Source: Clostridium nigeriense
GTDB lineage: Bacteria > Bacillota > Clostridia > Clostridiales > Clostridiaceae
Reading direction: 5' to 3'
Assembly (NCBI RefSeq): GCF_900086595.1
Contig: NZ_LT575472.1
Coordinates: 903,046-967,045 of the forward strand
DNA length: 64,000 nt
Shown in pieces: positions 26,695 through 39,249 of the stretch. Position 1 is the first letter of the stretch; every line of letters begins with the position of its first letter. Below the pieces are notes generated by a model. The model was not told the origin of the DNA and ran no database searches. It was given only the letters and a program-made list of their open reading frames with translations. A program made the position numbers and the translations under genes.

Positions 26695-27873
26695 ATGTCT
26701 CAAAAGAAGTATGTTAAGGAAAATTTAATTATATTATTGTTTTTAATGATAGTTATTATGAGCCAGGGAATAAGAACATATTTAAATAATTTTATAGGTA
26801 GTAGTATATTTAATTATCATGTAATTCCTATAACAATATTTATTGCTATGTTTGTATATAAAAAAAATAAATTTGATAAAATTAACTTTCTTATATTTCT
26901 ATTTATATCAGGACTTATTGTTGTAAATTTTATAGTAAATAGATATGGAATTTTAATTTTTCTAAGAACATTAATTGGTTTTTTAGCTCCGTTATTAATA
27001 CTATTAGTTAATTATGGAGATGTGGATGTAAATTATTTTTTCACTAAGATAGTTAAGATTTTTAATATATTTGTTTATAGTACCTTCATTATTCAAGTAA
27101 TTTTGTCAATTAAAGTTGGTAGAACAGGTGGTATTGTGGGGCACCCTTTAACATCAGGGTGGTATTATGCAATATTTATAAGCTTTAATACTATATTTTC
27201 TAGATATTTTAATAAAAGAAATGATTTGTTTATTATTACTGATATTTTTATAGCTTTAGTAGGAACTGTATTAGCTTCTGGTAGAATATCAATGATTACT
27301 GTTATTTTTCTTGGTGTTATATATTCTGTTTCATGTTGTAAGATAAAAAGCATCCCATATTTTATTTTACCAATTATTATGCTGATATTTTTATATACGC
27401 CAGTTGTTGATAATTATATATGGTCAAAATTTAGAGAAACAGCATCTTGGGGAGATGTAACTAATGGAAGGCTGGCAGGAATTAGGGAAATAATTTTTTT
27501 TAAGATGTATCCAAGATTATTGACAGGTAATGGAATTGGATATTCAAACTATATTAGTAGATATATTTTTGCGGGTGTAAATTTTGAAAATCCAATTATC
27601 ATGTTTTCCTTCGATTATGGAATTTTAGCTACAATATTTTTAATAGTACTATTTTTTATAAAACCAATTTTTAGTTTTATAAATAGTAAAAATTTTTTAT
27701 TAGCTATAAACTATGGATGTGTATTAATAATTCCTTTTACATACAATGGACTAGCTGAAACTGTAGGGATTTTAATTGTGTTAACATTTATAATATATAT
27801 TTTTTTAACTATTAATTATTATATTAAAAATTTATATAAGATAGATGAAACTCTAAAAAGTAATAAAAAATAA
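26695..27873 (+). CDS. wzy: O-antigen polymerase-like protein (Wzy), operon 1
   Basis: A 392-residue membrane protein with about ten helices and a large loop between the later helices, in which YIWSKFRETASWGDVTNGR and GNGIGYSNYISRY resemble the conserved loop of O-antigen polymerases/ligases. It would join repeat units on the outer face of the membrane. Sequence identity in this family is low, so the assignment rests on topology, the loop, and position between transferases and flippase. Confidence 0.8.
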   Translation: MSQKKYVKENLIILLFLMIVIMSQGIRTYLNNFIGSSIFNYHVIPITIFIAMFVYKKNKFDKINFLIFLFISGLIVVNFIVNRYGILIFLRTLIGFLAPLLILLVNYGDVDVNYFFTKIVKIFNIFVYSTFIIQVILSIKVGRTGGIVGHPLTSGWYYAIFISFNTIFSRYFNKRNDLFIITDIFIALVGTVLASGRISMITVIFLGVIYSVSCCKIKSIPYFILPIIMLIFLYTPVVDNYIWSKFRETASWGDVTNGRLAGIREIIFFKMYPRLLTGNGIGYSNYISRYIFAGVNFENPIIMFSFDYGILATIFLIVLFFIKPIFSFINSKNFLLAINYGCVLIIPFTYNGLAETVGILIVLTFIIYIFLTINYYIKNLYKIDETLKSNKK

Positions 27874-27888
27874 TTAGGTGATGGTTAA

Positions 27889-28347
27889 ATGAAAAAAATT
27901 TGTTTTATAGCATCAACAGGAGGTCATTTAGATCAATTAATGATGCTAAGGCCAATTATTGATAAGCACAATAGTTTTATTGTTACTGAGAAAACAGAAT
28001 ATAATTCAATAAAAAGTAATAAAAAAATTTATTATTTATATCAAGTGAATAGACTAGAAAGAACATGGATTTTAAAAATGATAATTAATACTTTTATAAG
28101 TTTATATATTTTCTTATTAAAAAGACCTGAAATAGTAATTTCAACAGGGGTCCTAGCTACTATTCCAATGTGTTTAATTGCAAAGATTTTTAGAAAAAGG
28201 ATTATTTATATTGAATCTTTCGCTAAGGTTAATAGTCCAACATTAACTGGTAAGTTAATGTATAGGTGTGCTAATGAGTTTTATGTGCAATGGGAAGAAA
28301 TGCTAAAAGTTTATCCTAATGCAATATACAAAGGAGGAATATATTGA
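27889..28347 (+). CDS. Alg14-like glycosyltransferase subunit (PssD/CpsF)
   Basis: A 152-residue protein corresponding to the N-terminal half of a split GT-B transferase. It opens ICFIASTGGHLDQLMMLRPI and has one hydrophobic segment (about 68-90) for membrane attachment, then RPEIVISTGVLATIPMC. In this family it recruits the catalytic Alg13-like subunit, encoded 59 bases downstream. Homologues add galactose or glucuronic acid as second sugar to the lipid-linked primer. Confidence 0.88.
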   Translation: MKKICFIASTGGHLDQLMMLRPIIDKHNSFIVTEKTEYNSIKSNKKIYYLYQVNRLERTWILKMIINTFISLYIFLLKRPEIVISTGVLATIPMCLIAKIFRKRIIYIESFAKVNSPTLTGKLMYRCANEFYVQWEEMLKVYPNAIYKGGIY

Positions 28348-28406
28348 AAAGCTTTAAGAAAGAGCAATTTATTTTTCTTATCTAATATTATTAAAGGCGG
28401 TGTTAT

Positions 28407-28889
28407 ATGATATTTGTAACAGTTGGAAGTCAAAAGTTTCAATTTAATAGATTACTAATAGAAATGGATAAATTAATTGAAAAGAATAAGATAAATGAAG
28501 AGGTATTAGGGCAAATTGGATATAGCACATATAAACCTAAAAATTATAAAGTTATTCAATTTTTGAATTCAGAAGAATTTGAAAAAAATCTTAGGAAAGC
28601 TGATATTGTAATAACACATGGAGGAACAGGAACTATAATTAAGGCATTGAAACTTAGAAAGAGGATAGTTGCAATAGCAAGGCTAAAAGACTTTAGAGAA
28701 CATGTTGATAATCACCAAATTCAGCTAATTAACGAATTTTATGACATTGGACTTATTGAAAAAGTTGATGATGTATCTTTATTAGCTAATGTAATAGAAA
28801 AAGCAAGGTATAAGGATGTAAAGGAATATGCATCCAATACAAATAATATAATTAGTCAAATAGAGAAATATTTAGATAGAGAATTTTAA
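28407..28889 (+). CDS. Alg13-like glycosyltransferase subunit (PssE/CpsG)
   Basis: A 160-residue catalytic half of a split GT28-type transferase. It opens MIFVTVGSQKFQFNRLLIEM, and the UDP-sugar-binding loop is ADIVITHGGTGTIIKAL followed by the HVDNHQ motif. It must pair with the Alg14-like membrane partner encoded just upstream. Last gene of operon 1; such pairs more often follow the priming transferase directly, so its place at the far end is a small oddity. Confidence 0.9.
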   Translation: MIFVTVGSQKFQFNRLLIEMDKLIEKNKINEEVLGQIGYSTYKPKNYKVIQFLNSEEFEKNLRKADIVITHGGTGTIIKALKLRKRIVAIARLKDFREHVDNHQIQLINEFYDIGLIEKVDDVSLLANVIEKARYKDVKEYASNTNNIISQIEKYLDREF

Positions 28890-28904
28890 CTTGAATATTT
28901 TAAT

Positions 28905-28938
28905 GGATCTTGCATTATGTAAGGTCCTTTTATATTTT
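28905..28938 (+). terminator. Terminator of polysaccharide operon 1
   Basis: GGATCTT pairs with AAGGTCC (one wobble) around a 9-base loop, followed by TTTTATATTTTT. Confidence 0.7.
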
Positions 28939-29082
28939 TATAGGTTTCTAATATTATTAAATTTACAATATAAAAATAGTGATAATATCTAAAAAAAGTC
29001 TAAAGATTATGTAAAAGAAAAAATTAAATCTAAAAAATTTAAAAGTTTTAATAAATTATTTTCTAAATTAATTTTAAAATGA

Positions 29083-29120
29083 TATGATAATATAATTGTA
29101 GAAGTTGTAAAGCATTACAA
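29083..29120 (+). promoter_or_regulatory. Candidate promoter and operator of galactoside ABC/lacZ operon
   Basis: TATAAT at 29091-29096 (or TATGAT at 29083-29088) is followed at 29105-29120 by TTGTAAAGCATTACAA, with perfect TTGTAA/TTACAA arms as in LacI/GalR- or cre-type operators. Lying just downstream of the -10 box, a bound protein would block transcription. The -35 box is weak. Confidence 0.5.
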
Positions 29121-29163
29121 AGATGACTTAGAGAATATAATTTATTAATATGGAGGGGTATAA

Positions 29164-30471
29164 ATGAAATTTAAAAAACTAGCATCAATTATTATGGCAA
29201 CTGCAATGACCTTTGGGTTAGTAGCTTGTGGAGGTAATTCATCAGGGGAAAAGGGTGAAGATACTGGAGATACTGCAAACAAGAAAATTACTATTTGGGC
29301 TTGGGATGAAGCCTTCAATATAGTAGCAGCAAATAAGGCTAAGGAAATATATTTAAAAGATAATCCAGATGCTGAAATTGAAGTTGTTACTATGGCTCAA
29401 GATGATATAGTTGCAAAATTAAATACAAGCTTATCGTCTGGTTCTTATGAAGGGCTTCCTAATATAGTTCTAATAGAAGACTACAAGATACAAGGATATT
29501 TAACAGCATATAAAGATGAATTTGCAGATTTATCATCAGTAGCTAAGCCAAGTGATTTTGCAGAATATAAGACTGGTGTCAACTATGTAGATGGAAAGTT
29601 ATATGGAATACCGTTTGATAGTGGAGTTGCAGCAACTTTTTATAGAACAGATTTAATAGAGCAAGCTGGTTATATTAAGGCAGATATGGAAAACTTAACT
29701 TGGGAAAAATATATTGAAATAGGTAAGGCAGTCAAAGAAAAAACTGGAGTTGCTATGTGTACATTAGACCCGAGTGATTTAGGACAAATTAGAATGATGC
29801 TACAAAGTGCTGGTTCATGGTATACAGATGCTGAAGGAAAAGTTACTGTAGCTAATAATCAAGCATTAAAGGATGCTATAAAAGTATATAAGGACTTAAC
29901 AGAGTCTGGAATAACAAAGCAAGTAGCTGATTGGGATCAATTTGTAGGTGCCTTTAACAAGGGTGAAGTTGCTACAGTAGTTACAGGTTGTTGGATTGGA
30001 CCTTCAATTAAAAAGGCAGAAGATCAAAGCGGAAAATGGGCAGTTGCAGCCTTCCCTAAAATGGCTAATAACAAAGATTCAGTTAACGCTTCTTCACTAG
30101 GTGGAGCAGGATGGTATGCTCTTAAGAATGTTGGGAATAGTGATATGGCAGTAGATTTCTTAGGTAAAACTTTTGCATCTAATGTAGATTTAATGAATGA
30201 CTTAGCTGATTCAATAACTTTAGTTAGTACTTTAAAGAAGGCAGCTGAAGCACCTAATTATTCAAAGGGAAATGATTTCTTTGGTGGACAAGAGATATTT
30301 GCAGATTTTGCTAAGTGGACAGGAGAGGTTCCTTCAGTAAACTATAGCTTACACACTTATGCAATAGAAGATATTATGACTGAAGCTGTTCAAGCTATCT
30401 TAGGTGGAGCAGATATTGATTCAACATTACAATCCTTCCAAACTCAAATAGAATCAGCAGTTGCCCAATAA
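29164..30471 (+). CDS. Sugar ABC transporter substrate-binding lipoprotein
   Basis: A 435-residue family 1 extracellular solute-binding protein. The signal peptide ends in the lipobox LVACG (Cys22), followed by a Gly/Ser/Glu linker, then the two-lobed binding fold starting KITIWAWDEAF. It should capture an oligosaccharide outside the cell and deliver it to the permeases encoded at 30693 and 31576. The downstream lacZ suggests a beta-galactoside. It is separated from the permease genes by structured sequence, which may keep binding-protein mRNA in excess, as is common for such operons. Confidence 0.93.
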   Translation: MKFKKLASIIMATAMTFGLVACGGNSSGEKGEDTGDTANKKITIWAWDEAFNIVAANKAKEIYLKDNPDAEIEVVTMAQDDIVAKLNTSLSSGSYEGLPNIVLIEDYKIQGYLTAYKDEFADLSSVAKPSDFAEYKTGVNYVDGKLYGIPFDSGVAATFYRTDLIEQAGYIKADMENLTWEKYIEIGKAVKEKTGVAMCTLDPSDLGQIRMMLQSAGSWYTDAEGKVTVANNQALKDAIKVYKDLTESGITKQVADWDQFVGAFNKGEVATVVTGCWIGPSIKKAEDQSGKWAVAAFPKMANNKDSVNASSLGGAGWYALKNVGNSDMAVDFLGKTFASNVDLMNDLADSITLVSTLKKAAEAPNYSKGNDFFGGQEIFADFAKWTGEVPSVNYSLHTYAIEDIMTEAVQAILGGADIDSTLQSFQTQIESAVAQ

Positions 30472-30473
30472 GA

Positions 30474-30612
30474 AAGTGCACCTATATAATTTTGCTTATT
30501 CCGTCGCATGCGCTCCAAGTCAACGCAAAATTAATAGGAGCACTTCGTAGCTAAAGGTAATAATTCCTCATTTCATTCGGAATTATGAAAAGTGATATAG
30601 GTAATTTTTTTA
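30474..30612. repeat. GC-rich palindromic element (possible MITE or structured RNA)
   Basis: A 140-base element of base composition unlike its surroundings. AAGTGC-CCTAT-AATTTTGC (30474-30495) pairs with GCAAAATT-ATAGG-GCACTT (30525-30545). The loop holds the motif that recurs at 42360, read on the minus strand here. A second hairpin pairs ATAATTCC with GGAATTAT (near 30560-30585). The outer ACCTATAT (30480-30487) can instead pair with ATATAGGT (30595-30602), forming 8-bp terminal inverted repeats followed by T7. It lies between the binding protein and permease genes. Confidence 0.65.
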
Positions 30613-30630
30613 TAAGTTCATGAATAATAA

Positions 30631-30672
30631 AAATAGCCATTTATTAAAAGAGAAATTAGTAAATGGCTATTT
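30631..30672 (+). other. Strong hairpin before permease genes
   Basis: A 16-bp stem with one wobble (AAATAGCCATTTATTA against TAGTAAATGGCTATTT), loop of 10, no U-tract. It probably protects the upstream mRNA or marks a processing site. It also contains the spurious ATG at 30663. Confidence 0.7.
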
Positions 30673-30692
30673 CTCATATAAGGGGGGATAAG

Positions 30693-31583
30693 ATGAAAAG
30701 TAAAAGTATTAAATTAAAAAATAAATTAGATAGAAAAGCATGGTTATTTATTTTGCCAAGCATAATTTTAGTAACAGTTCTTGTATTTTATCCTATGATA
30801 GAGGCTTTTATTATTTCTCTAAAAAGTGGAATGGGTAATAATTTGAATTTTGTAGGTATAGAGAATTATAAGAGATTACTTACAGACTCAACTTTCAAAA
30901 AGGCATTATTAAATACAATATTATATTTAGTTATTCAAGTTCCAATTATGATAATTTTAGCCCTTGCTATTTCTGCTTTATTAAATGATAAGAAATTAAA
31001 GGCTAGAGGATTTTTTAGAACAGCTATATTTTTACCTTGTGTTACATCCTTAGTAGCTTACTCTATAATATTTAAAAGTTTATTTGCAACAGATGGATTT
31101 GTAAATGTATTTTTAATGAAAATTAACCTTATTGCAGAGCCTATAGCTTGGATCACTCATCCTATTTGGGCTAAGGCTCTTATAATAATAGCTATAACAT
31201 GGAGATGGACAGGTTATAATATGGTATTTTATTTAGCAGGAATGCAGGCAATTGATGATTCAATATATGAAGCTGCAGAAATAGATGGAGCAAATGCTTT
31301 TATGAAATTTAAGAGTATAACTCTTCCATTATTGAAACCTATTATTTTATTTACAACAATAAATTCAACTATAGGAACACTACAATTATTTGATGAAACA
31401 GTTAATATTACTAATGGGGGACCTGCTAATGCAACCATAACAATTTCACAATATATATATAATTTGTTATTTAAGTATTCACCAAACTTTGGTTATGCAG
31501 CAGCAATTTCATATGTAATAGTACTAATGATAGTAGTATTGTCCTTTATTCAATTAAAAGCTGGAGGTGATAAAGATGAATAA
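30693..31583 (+). CDS. Sugar ABC transporter permease 1 (MalF/MsmF-like)
   Basis: A 296-residue inner membrane permease with six hydrophobic helices. The ATPase-contacting EAA loop is YEAAEIDGANAFMKF. The start is ATG 30693 after AAGGGGGG; the in-frame ATG at 30663 lies inside the preceding hairpin and has no ribosome site. It forms a heterodimer with the product of the next gene, which it overlaps by 8 bases. No ATPase gene is present, so a shared MsmX/MsmK-type ATPase encoded elsewhere is expected. Confidence 0.92.
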   Translation: MKSKSIKLKNKLDRKAWLFILPSIILVTVLVFYPMIEAFIISLKSGMGNNLNFVGIENYKRLLTDSTFKKALLNTILYLVIQVPIMIILALAISALLNDKKLKARGFFRTAIFLPCVTSLVAYSIIFKSLFATDGFVNVFLMKINLIAEPIAWITHPIWAKALIIIAITWRWTGYNMVFYLAGMQAIDDSIYEAAEIDGANAFMKFKSITLPLLKPIILFTTINSTIGTLQLFDETVNITNGGPANATITISQYIYNLLFKYSPNFGYAAAISYVIVLMIVVLSFIQLKAGGDKDE

Positions 31584-32421
31584 GAAGTTTAATATATTAA
31601 GTATTTTAAAATATGTATTTTTGAGTGTACTATCATTTATATCAATATTCCCATTTATTTGGATGATAATTGCGACTACTAATAAATCTGTAGATGTTAC
31701 AAAGGGAACTTTAATTCCAGGAAGTTATTTCTTAGAAAATTTAAAAAACTTATTAGCTTCAGATTTAAAATACTCTCTAGCTTTTAAAAATTCCTTAGTA
31801 ATTGCAGTTATTACAACTGCTTTAGCTATGTTAGTTTCTTCACTTGCAGGTTATGCTTTTGAGGTTTATAAAAATAAAACTAGAGATAGGGTGTTTAGTT
31901 TTATATTACTTTCTATGATGGTTCCATTTGCAGCATTAATTGTTCCTTTATTTAGATTATTTAGTAAGTTTAAAAGCATGGGTCCATTAAAGGGAGTAGC
32001 AATAAATACTAGTGGATCAGTAATAATTATATCTGTTGCTACGGCCTTCTTAATATTTTTCTTTAGACAAAATACAAAAAACTTTCCTAAGGATTTAATA
32101 GAAGCTGCAAGAATAGATGGACTTAGTGAAATAGGAATTTTCTTTAGAATATATATGCCAACCATGAAATCAACTTATGCAGCAGCTACTATAGTTACAT
32201 TTATGGGAAGCTGGAATAGTTATTTATGGCCACTTATTGCTCTGCAATCACCAGAAAAAAGAACTCTGCCTTTAGTAATTTCAGCATTAGGATCATCTTA
32301 TACTCCTGATTATGGAATGATAATGACTGCTGTTGTTATTGCGACCTTACCAACAGCTATAATATTCTTCTTAATGCAAAAACATTTTGTTGCAGGTATG
32401 ACAGGGTCTGTTAAAGGTTAG
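31576..32421 (+). CDS. Sugar ABC transporter permease 2 (MalG/MsmG-like)
   Basis: A 281-residue permease with six helices and the EAA loop IEAARIDGLSEIGIFFRI. The start is ATG 31576, correctly spaced from GGAGGTGAT (31563-31571); the GTG at 31567 lies inside that ribosome site. It completes the transmembrane channel for the binding protein encoded at 29164 and is followed 49 bases later by lacZ. Confidence 0.92.
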   Translation: MNKKFNILSILKYVFLSVLSFISIFPFIWMIIATTNKSVDVTKGTLIPGSYFLENLKNLLASDLKYSLAFKNSLVIAVITTALAMLVSSLAGYAFEVYKNKTRDRVFSFILLSMMVPFAALIVPLFRLFSKFKSMGPLKGVAINTSGSVIIISVATAFLIFFFRQNTKNFPKDLIEAARIDGLSEIGIFFRIYMPTMKSTYAAATIVTFMGSWNSYLWPLIALQSPEKRTLPLVISALGSSYTPDYGMIMTAVVIATLPTAIIFFLMQKHFVAGMTGSVKG

Positions 32422-32458
32422 AAATTTTTGCTAATATTTAAATGAGATATTATTATGA

Positions 32459-35530
<3,072 letters not shown>

Positions 35531-35546
35531 AGGGAAATTAATAATT

Positions 35547-35590
35547 AGTGTGAAAGCTTCTTAAGAGAAGTTTTCACACTTATAGTGTTT
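35547..35590 (+). terminator. Hairpin terminator after lacZ
   Basis: A 15-bp stem AGTGTGAAAGCTTCT / AGAAGTTTTCACACT (one wobble) followed after a few bases by T6. Confidence 0.75.
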
Positions 35591-35658
35591 TTTAGTAATT
35601 TGGAACAAATTATATCATAATTATTAATTGTGAATTGTGAATTGAAAGAGGTGGGTTA

Positions 35659-37221
35659 ATGAGTAGAAATTATTGTAAAGTTCTAATTGTTGAAGATGAG
35701 TTTATAATGAGACAAGGTATGAAGCATATGATTGAATGGGAAAAAGAAGGCTTTACAATAGTTGGAGAAGCTACTAATGGTGAAGAAGCATTAAAATTAA
35801 TAGAGGTTTTGAAGCCTAATATAGTGATATCAGATATAGTTATGCCTATATTAAATGGCGTAGATTTTTCAAAGATAATTCAAAAGAAGTATCCAGATGT
35901 ACAAATTATAATTTTAAGCAGCTATGATAATTTTGAATATGTAAAAGACACACTTCTAAGTGGAGCAGTAGATTATATTTTAAAACCAACCTTAACACCA
36001 AATCAACTCTTAGTTACTCTAAAGAAAGCTGTAGATAGAATTCCAGGATTAGAATTAGTTAAAAATGAAGATATATATTATAGCAATATAATTGAAAGAT
36101 ATATTCTTGGTTTTGAAGATGATATAGATAGTAATAAATTCTTTAATATTTTTCCTAATACTTGTTTTAGGCTTTTAGGAATTAATTTTAAACAATCTTA
36201 TGGTAAAAATAAGGAGTTTTTAAAGCAGAATAAGAGACTTACAGAAGAGTTTCTTATAAGTAATAATTATATATTTATTAGGTTTATTATTAATGAAGAA
36301 GTTTTATTATATTTAATTAATTATAAGATAAGTGAAGATAAAGAAATAGTAAGTAAGTTTGAAAAATATCTAGAAAAAAAAGTTGTACAAGAAAATACTT
36401 TTTTTGTTATTACTCCTAAGTTTAATAATATAGCTAAGGTAAATGATAAATATAATAATGAATTTTCACCTTACTTATCACAAAAGTTTTATTATAAGAA
36501 AAAGTTAATATTAGATACTGAAGGTATTGTTTTAGATGATAGAATAGAAAAGTTTGATTCAAGTAAATATGATTATTTGCTAAAAAGGAAGGACTTTGTA
36601 GCTGCAATAAACTTAATAAAAAGTTATATAGATAAAGCAATCTCAGTTAAAATGGATGAATATAAGCTTAAGAATTTAGTTAAAAACTTGTTATATAACT
36701 TAATTGTAAGTTTAGAATCCTATGATTTAGAAGCAGAAGAATTACGTCAAAAGTACTTTAAAAAAATAGATAAAATATCATACTTAGAAGAATTTGAAGA
36801 TGAAGTTAATAATATTTTCTTGGAGCTTAATGAATTTATTAATAAAAATGTAAACTTAGAAGAAGAGAGGATTAATGAAATCTTAGAATATATAGAAGAA
36901 CATTATAATAAACCTTTAGAATTAAGTGATATAGCAAATGCTTTTAATTTTAATTATTACTATTTATCATATTATTTTAATAACCATTGTAAAGAAGGCT
37001 TTTCTGAATACTTAAATAGAATTAGGATAGAGAAAGCTTGTGATTTATTAAAGGAAAATAAAAGATATGTATCTGAAATTAGTTCAATGATTGGTTATTC
37101 CGATCATAGTTATTTTTGTAGGGTATTTAAAAAAATTACGGGACATACACCTAGTAGCTACAGAAGGCAAATGCATATTCAGGGAGTGTTAGATAATGAA
37201 ATGGAAACTAAGATTAAATAG
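35659..37221 (+). CDS. YesN-type response regulator (REC-AraC)
   Basis: A 520-residue regulator. Residues 1-125 are a receiver domain with acidic pocket E12-D13, phospho-acceptor D59 in ISDIVMP, S88 and K109. A long helical middle region follows, then two AraC-type helix-turn-helices from about residue 410 (ELSDIANAFNFNYYYLSYYF and VSEISSMIGYSDHSYFCRVF). Regulators of this type activate adjacent sugar ABC operons. The gene overlaps the sensor kinase start by 26 bases, and both lie directly downstream of the galactoside operon, which is the likely target. Confidence 0.93.
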   Translation: MSRNYCKVLIVEDEFIMRQGMKHMIEWEKEGFTIVGEATNGEEALKLIEVLKPNIVISDIVMPILNGVDFSKIIQKKYPDVQIIILSSYDNFEYVKDTLLSGAVDYILKPTLTPNQLLVTLKKAVDRIPGLELVKNEDIYYSNIIERYILGFEDDIDSNKFFNIFPNTCFRLLGINFKQSYGKNKEFLKQNKRLTEEFLISNNYIFIRFIINEEVLLYLINYKISEDKEIVSKFEKYLEKKVVQENTFFVITPKFNNIAKVNDKYNNEFSPYLSQKFYYKKKLILDTEGIVLDDRIEKFDSSKYDYLLKRKDFVAAINLIKSYIDKAISVKMDEYKLKNLVKNLLYNLIVSLESYDLEAEELRQKYFKKIDKISYLEEFEDEVNNIFLELNEFINKNVNLEEERINEILEYIEEHYNKPLELSDIANAFNFNYYYLSYYFNNHCKEGFSEYLNRIRIEKACDLLKENKRYVSEISSMIGYSDHSYFCRVFKKITGHTPSSYRRQMHIQGVLDNEMETKIK

Positions 37222-38953
37222 TTTATTTGTAAAAATATTATGTGTTGTAGTAGTGGGAGTAATATGTGTTTCCATTTCTGTAGGCTATATTACAATAAAC
37301 ATTTCGAGAGGAATATTTACTGATAATTATAAGGATTCCCAAAAGAAGATTTTTGATCAAGTGAATGATGATATTTATGATTTTCATAGTGAAATAGTAA
37401 AGGTTATAGATTCTGTTAATTCTCATAGAGCCTTTAGATCATATTTTACTGAAAAAGATTTACCAGTAAAGGACTTATCTAAAAATATTTATGAACTAAA
37501 AAAGCAAATGAAGTCATCAATGGATTCTAATAACTATGATATGAGTGTTTTAGTAGTAGGACTAAATGGAAGGTCCTATTTAAACAGCTCAGAACTATTG
37601 ACAATGGGTGTAGAGGAAATTCTAAATTTAGATATAACTAAGAATGCACTTAAAAATAATAAAACTATAACTTATAAATATCTTGAAAAGGGAATAACCT
37701 CATCAACTAAGAATGAACCTATAATAATTATTTCTAAGGCTTTGAATCTAAAGGATGAAAAGCCTTATGGCGTTATCAATTTTATAATTAAAGAAAAAAC
37801 ATTTCAAAAGTTTTATGATTATTTTACCTTAGAAATTAATGATATAGTTTTGTTAGATGAAAATAATATAGTTTTATCTTCAAACAAGAAAGAGAATATT
37901 GGACAAGCTCAACTAGATTTTGAAGATACTATTAATGAGTTAATAGATAATAAGCAATTAAATAAAAGTTATGAAAGTAACAGAAATACTATATTTGTTC
38001 AAAGATTACCTTATTGTAATTTAACTTTATGTGGTACAGTAGATAATAATAAGGCTTTAGCAAAAATGTATGATGTTAAGAATATAGCTATTATTTGTAC
38101 AGTTATAACATTATGTGTTTTGGCTGGAATATTTTTAATAGTAAGGCAAATGACAAAGCCTCTTTATTTATTGACCGAAAAAATGTCTAAAGTAAGAGAT
38201 GGAAACTTTAATGAATATATAGAGGTAAGTGGTCCAGAAGAAATAAAAGAGTTATCATCTACTTATAATTTTATGATAACAGATATAAATAAGCATATTA
38301 ATGAGTTGATGAAAGTGCAAAAGGAAAAGAGAAAAGCTGAGATACATGCTTTACAAATGCAGATAAATCCTCACTATATTTTTAACACCTTATCTAGCAT
38401 TAAACTGCTTATTTGGCAAGGGAGTAAAGATAAATCTATTACTGCAATAGATGCTTTTATAAATATGATAAGAAATACCATAAGTAAAACAGATGAGTTT
38501 ATAACTATAAAAGAGGAAATTGAAAACTTAAAAAACTATGTATTAATTAATAATATAAGATATGGGGATAGGATAAAGGTAGAGTATTTCATTATGCCTG
38601 ACTGCTATGAATATTTAATACCAAAACTAATATTACAACCCTTTATAGAAAATTCTTTCTTTCATGCTTTTCCTTCAGAAGAAGAAGGAGAAATACAAGT
38701 TTTTATAAAAGAGTATGATGAGAGTAATATAAAAATAGAAGTTTATGATAATGGAATAGGAATAGATGATGATAAAATAGATAAAATCATGAAGGGAAAT
38801 GAAGATAAAAATAGATATTTTAGTGGAATAGGCATTAATAATGTTGATAGTAGAATTAAATTAATTTATGGCAATGGCTATGGAATAAATATAAAGAGTA
38901 AGATAAATAAGGGAACAACTATCACCATAGTAATTCCAAAGTTTAAAGAATAG
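37196..38953 (+). CDS. YesM-type sensor histidine kinase
   Basis: A 585-residue membrane kinase. A membrane helix (about 10-32) leads into an extracellular Cache-like sensor (about 35-295). A second helix (about 300-322), a HAMP domain, the His_kinase domain with phospho-acceptor H393 in QINPHYIFNTLSS, and an HATPase domain (VYDNGIGIDDDKI, GIGINNVDSRI) follow. It should phosphorylate D59 of the regulator encoded upstream, which its start overlaps. Such kinases sense extracellular sugars, often through the binding protein. Followed by a terminator at 39010. Confidence 0.93.
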   Translation: MKWKLRLNSLFVKILCVVVVGVICVSISVGYITINISRGIFTDNYKDSQKKIFDQVNDDIYDFHSEIVKVIDSVNSHRAFRSYFTEKDLPVKDLSKNIYELKKQMKSSMDSNNYDMSVLVVGLNGRSYLNSSELLTMGVEEILNLDITKNALKNNKTITYKYLEKGITSSTKNEPIIIISKALNLKDEKPYGVINFIIKEKTFQKFYDYFTLEINDIVLLDENNIVLSSNKKENIGQAQLDFEDTINELIDNKQLNKSYESNRNTIFVQRLPYCNLTLCGTVDNNKALAKMYDVKNIAIICTVITLCVLAGIFLIVRQMTKPLYLLTEKMSKVRDGNFNEYIEVSGPEEIKELSSTYNFMITDINKHINELMKVQKEKRKAEIHALQMQINPHYIFNTLSSIKLLIWQGSKDKSITAIDAFINMIRNTISKTDEFITIKEEIENLKNYVLINNIRYGDRIKVEYFIMPDCYEYLIPKLILQPFIENSFFHAFPSEEEGEIQVFIKEYDESNIKIEVYDNGIGIDDDKIDKIMKGNEDKNRYFSGIGINNVDSRIKLIYGNGYGINIKSKINKGTTITIVIPKFKE

Positions 38954-39009
38954 ATTGCATTGATAGTAAAATTAACGAATTATTAAATTAATATAAGTGA
39001 TTTTAATTT

Positions 39010-39041
39010 AGCTCTAGGATAATAAATCTAGGGCTTTTTTT
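39010..39041 (+). terminator. Terminator after sensor kinase
   Basis: AGCTCTAG pairs with CTAGGGCT (one wobble), loop of 10, then T8. Confidence 0.8.
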
Positions 39042-39249
39042 ATTACCAATAAATTTATAAAAATAATACTATGTAAATAGCTTTATATAGCATTTTTTAA
39101 TAGTTTTTTTACATGAAGTTCATATAGTATTCAACAAAATAGGTTACAGTAAAACTTATGCAAAAATAATGCGATATATATTAAAAATATGGAGATTATA
39201 TTAGTGAATGGATTAATGAAAATTTTAGATAATAACAAAGGAGAAAATA

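Noticed and set aside
30663..30692. Upstream ATG for permease 1
   Set aside because: It lies in the right arm of a stable hairpin without a ribosome site, while ATG 30693 has AAGGGGGG at good spacing.
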